This document shows positions 36,190 to 46,759 of a stretch of 64,000 bases of DNA, piece after piece; position 1 is the stretch's first letter, and every line of letters starts with the position of its first letter. Source of the stretch: Euglena gracilis (taxonomy: Eukaryota; Euglenida; Euglenophyceae; Euglenales). The stretch is from positions 1,240,001 through 1,304,000 of the forward strand of contig CP154954.1 in NCBI GenBank assembly GCA_039621445.1, given 5' to 3'. The notes beneath the pieces are model-generated. The model was given only the letters and a program-made list of their open reading frames with translations, was not told the origin of the DNA and ran no database searches. Both the position numbers and the translations under genes were made by a program.

Positions 36190-36490
36190 GTGAGGGCGTG
36201 TGGGTTTTATGACCTTCCACCTTTCCGCCCAGGTTGCCTGCGGAAGAGTCAATCGCTATATTGGTCTGCTGACAGGGTTTTGGCAACCCATTTAGGGGCA
36301 ATCAAGATAAAAAATCAAGGACAAATGGTTGTTTTTTCCCCTCCTGTACGTTTTTTTTTTTTTATACAGGTGTGAATAGGAACTGGGGGATCTCCAGGAC
36401 TATACTGTGGAGAAGCGATCTACTGCCACAACCGCCCAAATATGGCTACAGTGCAGAATGGAATGTGGCCTTTGACCTTTTCTGGAAACA

Positions 36491-36540
36491 GGAAATTCAC
36501 GGAAAATCACGGAAAATCACGGAAAATCACGGAAAATCAC
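36491..36540. repeat. 10-bp tandem repeat GGAAAATCAC
   Basis: Four exact copies after one GGAAATTCAC variant, in an intron or at the end of an exon. Confidence 0.95.
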
Positions 36541-36770
36541 AGATACATTTCGGCCTCGGCCAGCACGGACGTGTGAGGATCCCTGCATGATGTCTCCGCA
36601 AGTGCACCGCCGCTTCCGGCCTTCCTGCCGTCCTCTTGTGCCGGATATTGTGTGTCTTTTCCTCTATTTTTCGAGGATGGGTTTTGGCCAATGGTGCCAA
36701 TTCACTGTCTTCTTGGTTTTTTCAGCCCTTTCCATATTGTTTCATCGATGGGGAGGGTATTAGTGAAGGT

Positions 36771-36890
36771 GGGGGAGGGTGTTTCCGGTGTTGGCTCATG
36801 GATCGCCACCCCGGTTCCAGCAGCAGCTACGACCCTTGTGCCGACGATGACCACCCGCTGGCCGACAACGCCGGCTGGTGCACATCACTG
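36771..36890 (+). CDS. Candidate exon of split gene
   Basis: The donor is CTG|GTACGG at 36891; the acceptor AG at 36770 is tentative. One frame gives D-R-H-P-G-S-S-S-S-Y-D-P-C-A-D-D-D-H-P and L-A-D-N-A-G-W-C-T-S-L. A second frame is also open, so the reading is uncertain. Confidence 0.35.
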
Positions 36891-38033
36891 GTACGGCTTG
36901 CTTTTTGATGCAGTGCAGTGGGGAGGTGGCAAAATCTTTCACTGTCCCTGACAATCCAACCAGTGTGTCACCTCCAGGATGAACTAAAATCAGTAAAGCA
37001 CTTTTGGGGAGGATTAGAGCACAGTCCTTCCAGAGTCTGGGATCCCCATCAACAAAAAACAAGACGCGATGGTGCATAGTTTTTTCAGAGCAGCTGCTGA
37101 TCATATAGAAACTGTTGGAATAATGAGTTGGAAATTGACCCAACCCAAGGGATGGGTTCCCCAAGCCATTGCACAAATCCAATTGGGAATACATGCAAAT
37201 ACAGGCATTGTTTTAAATTTTCTGGTAGACATGTGTGACCTTTTTCAGTCACAAAACCCTGAGGGGGGCGGTGGGTTTTTCGGATATCATAAATCCCCAT
37301 CATCTGCAGTCGCGAATTTCTCGTTATGGGGTTTGGTGGCTTTTTTTCCTGGGGGTCCGAAACTCCGGCCCAATGATGTGTGCATCCCGTGCACTGAAAT
37401 GGGGGGGGGTGGCATGCAAAATCTTCACAGTCAACGGAATTTCTTCTTTTTTTCAAAGTTCACTTTCGCATGGGGATTCTGATGCCACAGTTTTGGCAGG
37501 TGAACCTGGGCACAGTGGGGTATGGGATGGTACGGTTTACCAAGGCGACAGGAAACATCTTCTCCGTAGACCTGGCATTGGCACCCAAGTTCATACCAAC
37601 CTCTGTCAATCAGTTCAAAAGGTAAATCCAAGGAACTCCGAGAAAGAAAATGCAAGAGATAAAGGGCAACACACAGCGGAATGTCGAAGCAAACCAACCA
37701 TAAGAAACCAATAGTCTTTTTATGTGAAGAGGAAAAGGCAGCCTTCGATTTGTGTGACCCCCAAGGGGGTCCCACAAGTAAAATGGCGGGAGTTCATGGG
37801 GTATGGTCAGGGTTACAATTTTCAGCCTAAAATTGGGCAAAAAAATATTTCTTGTCTAAATTGGCAAAAGGAAGGTTAAAGTCAAGCCCAATTCCATGGG
37901 CCAAAATTGTAACCCTAACCCAATAAGTTCTCCCCCCCGCCCATTTTAAGTGTGGGATCTTTTAAGGGGGTCCTACACGTCCGAAGCAGCTGCCCCAAAA
38001 AAAAGGTAAATTGGGGCAGAAGCGCTGCCCCAG

Positions 38034-38200
38034 GAGTCTGCCGCGGTGGACGCCTCATCCGATGCCCTGCAGGACTTCCACCGGTCGCCCCTGGGGCTGG
38101 CGTGTGTGCTGCGGGAGGAGGACCGCGTGTTGCTGCCGCAGTTCGACGACGGCGAGGCGGTGTCCAAGCACTCCGGCGACGAACCCGGCAACTCCCAACG
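38034..38200 (+). CDS. Candidate exon of split gene
   Basis: The acceptor is CTGCCCCAG at 38033. The frame E-S-A-A-V-D-A-S-S-D-A-L-Q-D-F-H-R-S-P-L continues C-V-L-R-E-E-D-R-V-L-L-P-Q-F-D-D-G-E. The 3' end is not defined. Confidence 0.45.
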
Positions 38201-38352
38201 GCAATGTTTCAGCAGAGCCAGGACCCAACAAATCCCAGTGAAAGAAACGCGATCCCGACACATCCTCAGTCTCGATGGCACCCGGTAGTTCTTGTGTGCG
38301 GGGATGCTTGGTGGCGACGGGGTCGAGCGCGGCCTGCATCACGGGGCGCAGT

Positions 38353-38470
38353 GCACTGTTCCGGCGCTACCCATATGGTGGCCGTGCAGTGAAGCGCGCG
38401 GACCAGCTGTACAAGGGACAGCCCGGGGGAACGGACTACACCACCTACGAGCGGCCGGTTGCCCCCCCAG
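38353..38470 (+). CDS. Candidate exon of split gene
   Basis: The acceptor is GGGGCGCAG at 38352. The frame A-L-F-R-R-Y-P-Y-G-G-R-A-V-K-R-A-D-Q-L-Y continues G-G-T-D-Y-T-T-Y-E-R-P-V-A-P-P. The donor is undetermined. Confidence 0.4.
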
Positions 38471-38993
38471 AGAACACAGATGTCACATGGCATTTGCAAA
38501 CGATCTTCTTCCCGCCCGACGAATATATACCGAATTCAAAAGCACCAAAACAGTGAAAGATGTGGCGCAGCTCTTCCCCCCCCCACAGCTTCTTGTTCCT
38601 GTGCCTCGGAGTGTCCACTCTCCTCAACCCCCCCCCAACTTATAACTCCCCCCCTCGGACCGACCAACCAAACCGGGACTTATAGACCCCCTCTGGGAAG
38701 AAAAATGAAAGCCTCCGGGACGGTTTTTTCGAAATCACCCAAAAATTGATTTTTTGGCAATTTTTTTGAGACCGACCTTCAACAAAATGCCATTTTTGAC
38801 CAAATTTGCTAAAAGTCCCAATTTCGGGGGGTTTTGGGGTCAGATTTTCACCAACATTCCGGGACCTGAACCCCCCACCTATAACCCCCCTTCGGCCGAC
38901 CAACCGGGGGGTTACACTGTGCTTACTCCAGCTGTGTTGTTGCATTTGGCCTCTGACTTTGCTAGTTCGTTCAACATCTCCCCTTCCTCGCAG

Positions 38994-39049
38994 CTGCAGC
39001 GGAATGCGGAGAGGGGCAACTACCTCCTCTGGTGCCCAGGGCCAGCCTC
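38994..39049 (+). CDS. Candidate short exon of split gene
   Basis: The acceptor is CCTTCCTCGCAG at 38993, with a possible donor GTCCCA at 39050. The frame L-Q-R-N-A-E-R-G-N-Y-L-L-W-C-P-G-P is in phase 0. Confidence 0.4.
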
Positions 39050-39708
39050 GTCCCATCGGCCGGGTTTCACATAAGGAGGGTCTTACGCTTTGAGGTGGGA
39101 GTTGCCTTTCCACAACTTTCCTTTTCTTGACTGCGGCGGATTCCCCTCCCTCACCTGCCAAGGGCATTTTTTTGCTTCGACAACAGACATTCACAGCAGA
39201 AGCCTGCCTGCAAATAAACCCGTGGCGATCTGTAAAAGTTGGCAACAAAAATGACACCCCGTATGTGTATATTATACATAATGTAAATATGGTTTCTCAG
39301 GCTTCTGTTCAAGTCAGAAGCCCCCCCCCCCAGGGGGCAGAGGCCCGGACATGGGTTTCAGCGCGAAGCACCGAAAAAAAAAATTGAGAAATGCCCTCGG
39401 ACCACTCGATTTTGGGTGGTCCCCGCCCCCTCGGATTTTTTTTTTTAACAGCCTGTATTGTACATAATATATAATACATATATCGGATTTCTATAATGTA
39501 TATATCGGGGCGGCAGCAACCAGTCGCCAAAAAGCATGTCTGCAGTATTCTGAGTGAACATTCACTGCTGGACATTGGTGGGAGTATTCCGAGACACCAT
39601 AATATCTTTTCATATACACGCGATATAATCATGGTGGCTGATGATGACGATGGAATCATTTCTCAATATATTTTCATGAACATATATTCATATACCCCGA
39701 AAGTACCT

Positions 39709-39830
39709 TGCCCGCCCTGCCCCCGGTGCGCCACCATGCTGCACCGCGCGTACGGCACACTGCTCGCGTTCTGCACGCACCCGCCCTCTGTGGCAGCGCT
39801 GCTGTGCCTGGAGCGGACCCCCGCAGGGGC
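39709..39830 (+). CDS. Candidate exon of split gene
   Basis: GC-rich coding-like stretch with M-L-H-R-A-Y-G-T-L-L-A-F-C-T-H-P-P and V-A-A-L-L-C-L-E-R-T-P. Splice sites are not obvious, so the limits are approximate. Confidence 0.3.
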
Positions 39831-40310
39831 TGCCGAACCCCCCCCCCCGTCCTCCCCCCCCCCCGGGTCGGGGCCACCTCGGGAACCAGCGGATTATCAC
39901 CATGATCCCGGCCCAGTTCCCAGAATTTTTGTTTCAGTCATGAGCGGCTGGATTTCTAGTTTCCGAATCACCACTGTTTGACCCCCAACTCCCCGCCAGG
40001 CCCAAGTTATTCACGTGCGAAGGGGTCCAAATTGGGTAGGATTGGCCGGCCTGGGGGGGGGGCAGGTTGCTGCAGCTCTGTTTGATTTGGACCCTCCAAG
40101 GTCTGGAAATGACGGGAGGGATCCTGTCCAGCCAAGCACTCTTTTACAAAGTGTTAAATCACCCATTTGCTGCAATGTGAGTGACTTTGTTTTCCAGAAA
40201 AAATGTGACTGGCCTGGTTTTGGAAGAGTGGAAGTGCCCCCCTGGGGGTCAGTAAAAAATGCGTGGGTCCGACCCTCCCCCCCGGGGCCTGGCCTTGCCA
40301 GAAAGCCCAG

Positions 40311-40419
40311 GCCCTGGCCCCAGCTGCTGAGGGACGGCTGTGTGGTGCTGGGGCTGGAGGAGTATTTGGCCAAAAACTACGCCCTGACTGCCACCGGGCC
40401 GGAGGCGGAGAACTGGCGG
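40311..40419 (+). CDS. Candidate exon of split gene
   Basis: The acceptor is AAAGCCCAG at 40310 and the donor is CGG|GTGTGT at 40420. After one base the frame reads P-W-P-Q-L-L-R-D-G-C-V-V-L-G-L-E-E-Y-L-A and ends G-P-E-A-E-N-W-R. It is the last exon before the hAT-filled intron. Confidence 0.5.
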
Positions 40420-41393
40420 GTGTGTGCCGCGACCCAGAGCAGGGGGTGTCGACCCCCCCCAAAATGGAGTTTCCGGGGTTCCTGTTCAGTCCCCCGCCCC
40501 CTTCCTGTGGAACACTGGTGGGCAAATGTCAGCACTGCATGGCAACGGTGCTGCCCACAGACCGGCGGGGGGGGAGGGATGGGGTGGAGGGCTAACCCCC
40601 TCTGGAGCATCAACAGGCTCACATAATTACCTTTTTTGCTTTATGTGGTACCAAATATGTCCACCTGTTTATGTGGTTTTTGGAAGAGATTACAGATACT
40701 CTATTGTGGGTGTATCTCTGATTTTCCGGTTGTGAAAAATATGATTTCAGTTTAATGAGTCGTCTTGAAGCAAGCCAAGAAAAAAAACAGGCACTTCTTG
40801 TATTTTCCCACGAATTTAATTTTTTTGATTAATGATTTCCAAAAAAAATCTGGAGTACATCAAATTCAAACAGAAAAAAGAAAGCATCCCCAAAAAAACC
40901 GAAATGGAAGCTGGGGATTTCCTAAACCGGAGGGTACCCTACCCCCCAGGGGGCAGGGGGGGGGGGTCCAGCAAGCCAACCAGCTCAAATCCAGCCAGCA
41001 GCCCAAATTCGGGCTGGCACCTCCCCCCTCGGGGTCGAGTGAAATAAAGTCGGGTCCAGCCCGGCCGGAAGCCGGCCGCAGGCTGGGCCAGCCGGCCGCA
41101 GGCCGGCCAGCCAACCGGGCTGCCCAGGGCACCTGCCCCTGCATTTTTCCCCCTCACCACAGCTTCCTCCATCACAGCCCCCCAGCCTTGATCTAGCTCC
41201 ATCCACCAAAATGTCGAAAATGGAAAAATTATTTTTTAGAAAATTTTGTTTTTCACCGACCCAGCCCCGCCCAGCCCCCCCCAGCCCCCCCCCCCCCCTC
41301 CCCCCAACCCCCCAGGGGGGATCCAGCCAGCCAGTTCAAATCCAGCCAGCAGCCTTTTTGCCAGCCGGAGGCTGGACCCCCCCCCCCGGGGGG

Positions 41394-42274
41394 CAAGCAC
41401 CTCCAGCGACAAATCCCGACAAATCCCGACAACACTTTTTTGGCCTTCTGGAGGAGGGGTTCCGACAAATCCCGAGAAATCCCGAGAAATCCCGACAAAT
41501 CCCGACAAATCCCGACAACACCGGAAAAAATTTTTTTGCAAAGCCACCAAAGGGTAAAAGGAATGGCCAGTGTTCCCAAGTGAGTGGGATGGTTTTACTT
41601 GATTGGTAACGTGCAATTTCCTCTCTCTCTCTCCCCCCCCCCTCTCTCTCTGTCTGTCTTTCTTCCAAGACTCCAAGACTATCATCAAGACCAAGTCTTG
41701 ATGGTTTTCCAAAGCTTGCCCCGATGGGAGAGGTTGAAACAAAAACCATCATCTGGAAAATAATTCTGTGTACGTTTTTTTTTCCTGAAAATGTGGAATG
41801 TTTCTTTCCCAGACCGGTTGCTGTTTTACCTTTGCACGTTTTGATTATTTATATTTTTTCCCTGGTTCTTTGACAAGGTGCAATGCAAATGCATTTTTTA
41901 GTCGACCTCTCCCTCACACCAGTGGCCATTGCGTATTTGCTCTCCCCACGATCTGGAGCTCAAGCTGAGCGAACTTTTTCGAAAATAGGCCATATCTTAA
42001 CATCTGACGGTCTGAACATGAGTGATGATACTCTGCAAGCCTTAGTATTCATTTACCTGAACAAAGGATTGTTTGAAATCACTGGTTGAAACCCGATTCA
42101 TGGGCAACGCTTCGTGGATCCAACGTCTTTTTGTGCCCTTAGTTGCTTTGCTCTGATTCCCCCTTATTTGTGTGGGCGGGACCCCACCTCCAGTGTTCAA
42201 ATCCCGACAAATCCCGACAAATCCCAACAAATCCCGACAACACCACCAAAATCCCATGTGTCTGGAGGTGCTTG
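41394..42274. mobile_element. 881-bp hAT-like element with 9-bp flanking duplication
   Basis: CCCGGGGGG occurs exactly at 41,385-41,393 and 42,275-42,283. The left end is CAAGCACCTCCAG; the right end is its exact inverse. Subterminal repeats of AATCCCGACA (10 bp) lie at about 41,407-41,521 and 42,199-42,243, same orientation at both ends. The interior retains only the end of a hAT transposase (41,883-42,089). It is therefore a deletion derivative of an autonomous element. Confidence 0.85.
41883..42089 (+). pseudogene. hAT transposase C-terminal dimerisation domain (fragment)
   Basis: The frame contains L-L-S-P-R-S-G-A-Q-A-E-R-T-F-S-K followed by L-N-M-S-D-D-T-L-Q-A-L-V-F-I-Y-L-N, then a stop. 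The S/A-E-R-x-F-S motif, a short gap and an LxxxxLxxLxFxxxN tail are typical of the hAT family dimerisation region. The rest of the transposase is absent between the element's ends, so this is a remnant. Confidence 0.8.
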
Positions 42275-42589
42275 CCCGGGGGGTCCTTAAGAAATCCCCT
42301 GAATGAAAGAGGTTGCCATTTTTGCCCATGTTTGCCCTTTCTTGGCCATGTCTTTCCACGTTTTGGTCGTTTTTGCTGCTTTTGACTTTTCCCCCATCAT
42401 TTCTGCTCTTTGGTGCTGAGAAATGTATGTTTCTGTCAAAGAAGATGATAATTGAGTCTATTGTTTGTCGAAAAGTGTTGGCCATGTCGGACGGCAGTCT
42501 GAGCACCCTCACCGGCGTTTCATTAATGCATGCGTGTAGGTTTGGATGAGTTTCATAATTTGCTGGAAATGCTGATTTTCCGGCTGCTC

Positions 42590-42755
42590 AGCCCCCCCCC
42601 CCCACCTCATGTCTAATGAACCCCCCTGGCCAATGAACAGGGGGTGCCCGGTCCGTCCAGTTCATCATCTTTTGCAGCAATGCCATGCAAAATGCCCATG
42701 CAGCCCAAGCCCAAGTGAATCACCCCTGTCTTCATCGGGCTTGGGGGGGTACCGC
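42590..42755. repeat. Remnant related to the TA-flanked MITE
   Basis: AATGAACAGGGGGTGCCCGG near 42,640 and CATCGGGCTTGGGGGGG near 42,735 resemble the ends and interior of the element at 45,189-45,931. Short and degraded. Confidence 0.4.
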
Positions 42756-43232
42756 ACGCTGCTTCATTCCCTGCAGCACCCGCCAGGCTTCTTTTTTTAA
42801 TTTGGATGACCCCCAGGGAGGGCTGGACCCGTCCTGGACCGGAGCCCCCTCGTATGGGTTTTGCGCAAGGCGCCGGAGATTTTTTTGGAAATGGCCTCAG
42901 AAGGCCTGGATTTTTTGGCGGGGTGCAAGCACCTTCGGCGATGCAGGGCGATGCGGGGCGATACGGGGATTTTTTGGGATTTTGGATGGCCGAAGTGGGG
43001 TCTTTGGCCAAATTGGACGTTGGAAGGGAATATTGATTTGCATTTTATTTGTCATTTCCTCAGCAAACATGTCAAAAATCTCATGCATGTGTCTGCTCTG
43101 TGGCGGAATGGGAAATTTGGGCCCATACTGCTGGGTTTTCGGACATATCAGAAACGGCTCCTCTTGAAGATGCAGAGCAACAACCTGGTGCGTTCATGGT
43201 ATTGTAATGGGTTTTCATTCCTCATATCTCCA

Positions 43233-43372
43233 GGAAAGGTGTGTTGCACACTGTGTGCAGTGTATTTGGTGGCATCTGCTTCAAACATCAAGCAGCATTG
43301 TGTCGGCAGAACATTGCCGGGTGGTGTCTTCCTCGAAAGCCCGCATGCAAAGAAGCTACATGCCAGAAGTGT
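43233..43372 (+). pseudogene. Zinc-finger-like N-terminal piece of hAT transposase
   Basis: The frame reads V-C-C-T-L-C-A-V-Y-L-V-A-S-A-S-N-I-K-Q-H and later ...S-P-H-A-K-K-L-H. A CxxC...H...H arrangement is what BED-type or similar DNA-binding fingers of hAT transposases show. It is in another frame from the core, so an intron or indel separates them. Confidence 0.5.
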
Positions 43373-43509
43373 AACTGTTGCTGCTCCGATCACCGATCCT
43401 GTTCCTCTGGTTCCACCCAATATCATCATCAATGTATGTTGGTTTTTTTTAAAATCACCATCATTTTAACATTTGTTGGATTCTGAAGTCTATGTGGAGA
43501 AGGAAGAAC

Positions 43510-44571
43510 CCAAACCAAAAAAAGCTAAAGGCAACCAATTTGGAGGTTTTTTGTGCGCAATATTCAAAGCAAGGAGAGTTCTTGAAGGATTTGGTTCTTG
43601 CCTTCACATCGTGCAACATCCCACTTGAAAAGTTGAAAGTTGGTGATGGTGGTGAAAAGATTTTGTTGCGACAATTTATTGAAAAGTACGTGAAGGTTGA
43701 TGGAGTCACGCGTCACATTCCCCAGCCCATCAATTTGAGGGGCAATTATTTGAAGAAGATAAGGGAGGATGGGGTGAAGAACTTGCGGGAGATCATTTCA
43801 TCATTTCATCTGGAAATTATTATGTGGTGTTGGAAAGCGATGAGACGGATGACCTGAGGCCTCAAAATTCTTACATTGTCACCATTGATGTCTCACTCAT
43901 TCGAAAGGTTGACACTCAGAATGATTCTGAGGTGCGCAAATTTCATATTCAATTTGAATTCCCTGAGAAAGTCAACAATGAAACCCTCAGCACCACCATC
44001 GACAAGGTGTGCATCAACTTCTTTAAAGTAAATGGTTAAGGTGCTGAATTTTGCAGGCTTTGCGTCACGTTCACATCCAGCCTTCTGATGTCATCTATTT
44101 TGAATTCATGCCCCACTGCAATGGGTTGTCCATTTACCAGCTGAATTTGGTTCTCCAGAAGGACTCTGGGGGAGTTTTCGATGTGTTGGGTGAAATCAAC
44201 AGGCATGTGATCCCGTAGGAGACACACCTCGTATCTGTTTTTTTCTAGGATTAAAAACACTCTTGAAGATCAAGCAAGGTTGTTGAACTGGCCTTCGGAG
44301 GTGGAGAACAAGATGAAAGCAATTAGTGCGAACACAGCCATTCAGTGTCAGAAGCATTTCAAGAACGCGTGCGAGGTGTGGGTGAGGTGGATTAGGCAAT
44401 TTGTTGGTCAAGACAGTCAAGGGGCCAGCAATCAACAGGGCAAAAGCTTTGGTCTCAACCAGGGCAGTCATTATGTGCTTCTTTCATTTGACAAATTCCT
44501 TTTCGAGCATTCTCGACATATTTTGTTTGCAACAGTGGAAAAGGTGCTCGAGTCACACATGTGAGGTTGGA
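43510..44571 (+). pseudogene. hAT transposase core (frameshifted)
   Basis: The first frame gives A-F-T-S-C-N-I-P-L-E-K-L and later I-N-L-R-G-N-Y-L-K-K-I, matching the hAT pattern 'IPLxK...LRxxYL'. Near 43,810-43,830 the frame changes; the next reads V-V-L-E-S-D-E-T-D-D-L and then I-V-T-I-D-V-S. That is the region where hAT enzymes have their first catalytic Asp in a DExTD context. Coding-like sequence continues to about 44,570 with at least two more frame changes. Either short introns or decay. Confidence 0.7.
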
Positions 44572-44889
44572 AGGCCAAAAAAGTGCAGGTAATCGTTGGG
44601 AGGTGGTATTGGGGGTAGTTAGGGGTTAGGGGATTAGGGGACTAATTGCATTGCATTGTAGTAGAATATGGTTCCAAGGACCGCCCTTGTCTCGTTTGAC
44701 CCAAGCGGTTTGCAAACTGCCAAAGTCCTTCGTCGTCCATGAAGGAGGCGTTACCCATGGTGGACATTTCTGATTTTGAACGCTACCTCTGCCTCCCTGC
44801 CCAGTCTCCACCCCTGACCACCACCCAAGGGCGAGTCAATTGGTGGAAGCCACGCATTGCAGAGTTTCCAAATTTGGCTCCCCTTGCCA

Positions 44890-44975
44890 TAGCATTCTAA
44901 TTGGCTCCACGATCTTCTTGCCAGGCCGAGCAAATATTTTCGCTGCTTGACCACCTCGGCTATGATGCTTTGTTT
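44890..44975 (+). pseudogene. hAT dimerisation domain, first part
   Basis: L-A-P-R-S-S-C-Q-A-E-Q-I-F-S-L-L-D-H-L aligns with the L-S-P-R-S-G-A-Q-A-E-R-T-F-S-K segment at 41,950. The continuation is displaced by about 1 kb to 45,990. Confidence 0.7.
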
Positions 44976-45188
44976 GGGGGATCCCCCTATCTCAAAAGGA
45001 AAAGGAAAAGTCATTGGGGATTTTCTAAAAAGCCAGCGGGGAGGGGGTCGAGCCTGCTGGCTGGTGAAAGGTGTTGTGTTGGCTGGAACCCCCACCCGGT
45101 AAGATGGTGCTGGTCGCTACATTGGTCAAAGTTGGCCACAACTTTGTGGATGTCATTTGGCCAAACTGATCAAATAAATGGCCATTTA

Positions 45189-45931
45189 CCTCCCCCCCCC
45201 CCAAGCCCAATGAACGCCCCCAATGAACAGGGGGTGTTCGGACCGTCTAGATTGTCACCATATACTTTTTTTGCGTCGTCAAGGAAATATTCCTTTGTTG
45301 CTGTTGTGAGGATGCCAGTGATTCTGATTCAGGTCACGGTGTGGATTCCAGTCAGGCTTCCGGATTTGTGGGGGGTCGACCCCCCCCCACCCCCTGCATG
45401 GTGGGTGGGGGGTCGACCCCCTCTTCCCTTATTTCCGCCAATTTTTGGACCCGAAAAAAATTTTCCGACGCCTTCCGCGCTGGGTGTTTTTTTTTTGACC
45501 CATTTTGGGACCCATATGGGGGACCCCCAAAAACCACCCAAACCCCCATTTTTTTCACACCTTCCAAATATTCAATGTTTTCTCAAAATTTGATTTTGAG
45601 AGTTTTTTGAAGCAAAACATGCCATTGAAAGTCCAAAAAAATTCAAACAAAAAAAATGTCAGTAAAATTTGATTCTGCCAAAGAAAGAAATTTTTTTTCT
45701 GGCCAACATCCCCGTTTTCCCGAAATCGGTGAAAATGCTGTGGTGGGTGGGGGGGGGGGTCGACCCCCCCACCAGGCCTTCCCGTTCTGCCCTGGCGTGC
45801 ACTGTTTATGCACGTTTCAAGGCTGCGCTGAGAAGGTGACAGAATTAGTGAACACCCATGTCCAATGAACGCCCCCCGTTCGGACCGTCTAGATTGTCAC
45901 CTTAGTGTTCATTGGGCTTGGGGGGGGGAGG
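45189..45931. mobile_element. MITE with CCTCCCC...AAGCCCAATGAAC inverted ends, TA target
   Basis: The left end CCTCCC(C)nAAGCCCAATGAAC and right end GTTCATTGGGCTTG(G)nAGG are inverted repeats. TA flanks both sides (45,187-45,188 and 45,932-45,933), as in Tc1/mariner-type insertions. GTTCGGACCGTCTAGATTG occurs near both ends in the same orientation (about 45,237 and 45,878). It interrupts the hAT dimerisation domain and carries a partial CAGGGCAGAACGGGAA-family copy inside. Confidence 0.65.
45340..45793. repeat. Partial copy of the CAGGGCAGAACGGGAA MITE
   Basis: Shares long stretches with 7,985-8,613: TTTTTGACCCATTTTGGG, AATTTGATTTTGAGAG, and the right end CTTCCCGTTCTGCCCTG. The left terminus is missing. 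Nested inside the TA-flanked MITE. Confidence 0.7.
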
Positions 45932-45989
45932 TACTGTTTTTGGGCTTGCCCCTTCCTATGGAAGCATCGTGGCCTTCCCATCCAAACGG

Positions 45990-46073
45990 ATGACCGTTTG
46001 AATCTGTCTAATGACACATTTCAATCTCTGATGTTTGCGTACATCAACCATCACCTTTTCAACGTTTCCCCGT
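45990..46073 (+). pseudogene. hAT dimerisation domain, final part with stop
   Basis: The frame R-L-N-L-S-N-D-T-F-Q-S-L-M-F-A-Y-I-N-H then stop TGA aligns with L-N-M-S-D-D-T-L-Q-A-L-V-F-I-Y-L-N at 42,010. It completes the domain started at 44,890. Confidence 0.75.
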
Positions 46074-46563
46074 GAACCAAGGTCCCTCGCCGTTGCCATC
46101 CTTGGGGTTTGCGTGTTGCACAAGTGGCACGAACCAACTGTTCTCACACTAAAAGCATTTCGTGATTTTAGTGTTCATGTGACTTCCCAATGGGCAATTT
46201 TGGTCTTCGATTATAGGGCACCATTGGATGGCTCTAGGGCGATGCCGGGCGATGCGGGGCCCAAAGGGGTGGGTGACCGAAGGTGCTTGACAGGGTGTCA
46301 CGCCGGGCTGGGTGAGGGGGCAGGGTTTTTTGATTTTTCCTTGGGCCCCAGAGGTCGGTAAAAACCCCGCCAGATGCGGTTGTTTGGTTTCGGTGCGGAG
46401 CGCCGGAACATTTCTTTCCCCCAAAGTTCCCCAAAAGTGGGTACCGCAGACCCCCCACCCAGTCCTAAAAAAGTCCCTGTCGGGGGGCCCCCCAAAGGGG
46501 CTAAAACAGACACTGCTGCCCACCTGCCGCCCCCCCCCCCTCCACGCCGTCCACCTCCCCCAG

Positions 46564-46758
46564 CTGTGCCAGGCGCTGCGGGAGGCGGAGGACCGCCACC
46601 GGGAGGCGGACCAGGCGTTCGCGGCGGCCGCTGCCGACTCCGAGGAGCGAAAGGCGGCGAAGCGGGTAGTGGACGAGGCCCGGGCCGCCCTGGACCAGGC
46701 GAAGCGCGGCGGCTACCGGGCGCGGCAGAGCCTGTTCCAGGGCAGCCCGGACACCCCC

Positions 46759-46759
<1 letters not shown>
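46564..46759 (+). CDS. Candidate exon of split gene, coiled coil
   Basis: The acceptor is CACCTCCCCCAG at 46563. The frame L-C-Q-A-L-R-E-A-E-D-R-H-R-E-A-D-Q-A-F continues R-V-V-D-E-A-R-A-A-L-D-Q-A-K-R. It is highly charged and alanine-rich, a probable coiled coil. The donor lies at the start of the TG microsatellite (GTGTGT at 46760), phase 1, completed at 48,431. Confidence 0.6.

Larger units (their letters stand above)
42926..46289 (+). mobile_element. Degenerate 3.4-kb hAT element
   Basis: The left end is CAAGCACCTTCGG; the right end is its inverse (CCGAAGGTGCTTG, ending at 46,289). Flanking 8-mers GCGGGGTG and ACAGGGTG match at 6 of 8. Subterminal GCGGGGCGAT-type 10-bp repeats lie at about 42,937-42,970 and 46,238-46,262, same orientation. 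It encodes the pieces of a hAT transposase listed separately. The ends match those of the elements at 41,394 and 27,494, so this is the likely coding relative of both. Confidence 0.75.
40420..46563 (+). other. Large intron filled with hAT elements
   Basis: Lies between candidate exons at 40,311 and 46,564. Contains CCAGCCAGCAGCC-rich repeat patches (40,960-41,130 and 41,330-41,370), a CT-rich run at 41,620-41,670, and two hAT-like elements listed separately. Confidence 0.5.

Noticed and set aside
41407-42243. CCCGACAAAT repeats as telomere-like sequence
   Set aside because: Unit does not match any known telomere repeat and the copies are bounded by element ends with an exact flanking duplication.
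42926-42970. Short CGATG-type repeats as a replication origin or centromere signal
   Set aside because: Better explained as subterminal repeats of the hAT element because the same unit lies at its other end.
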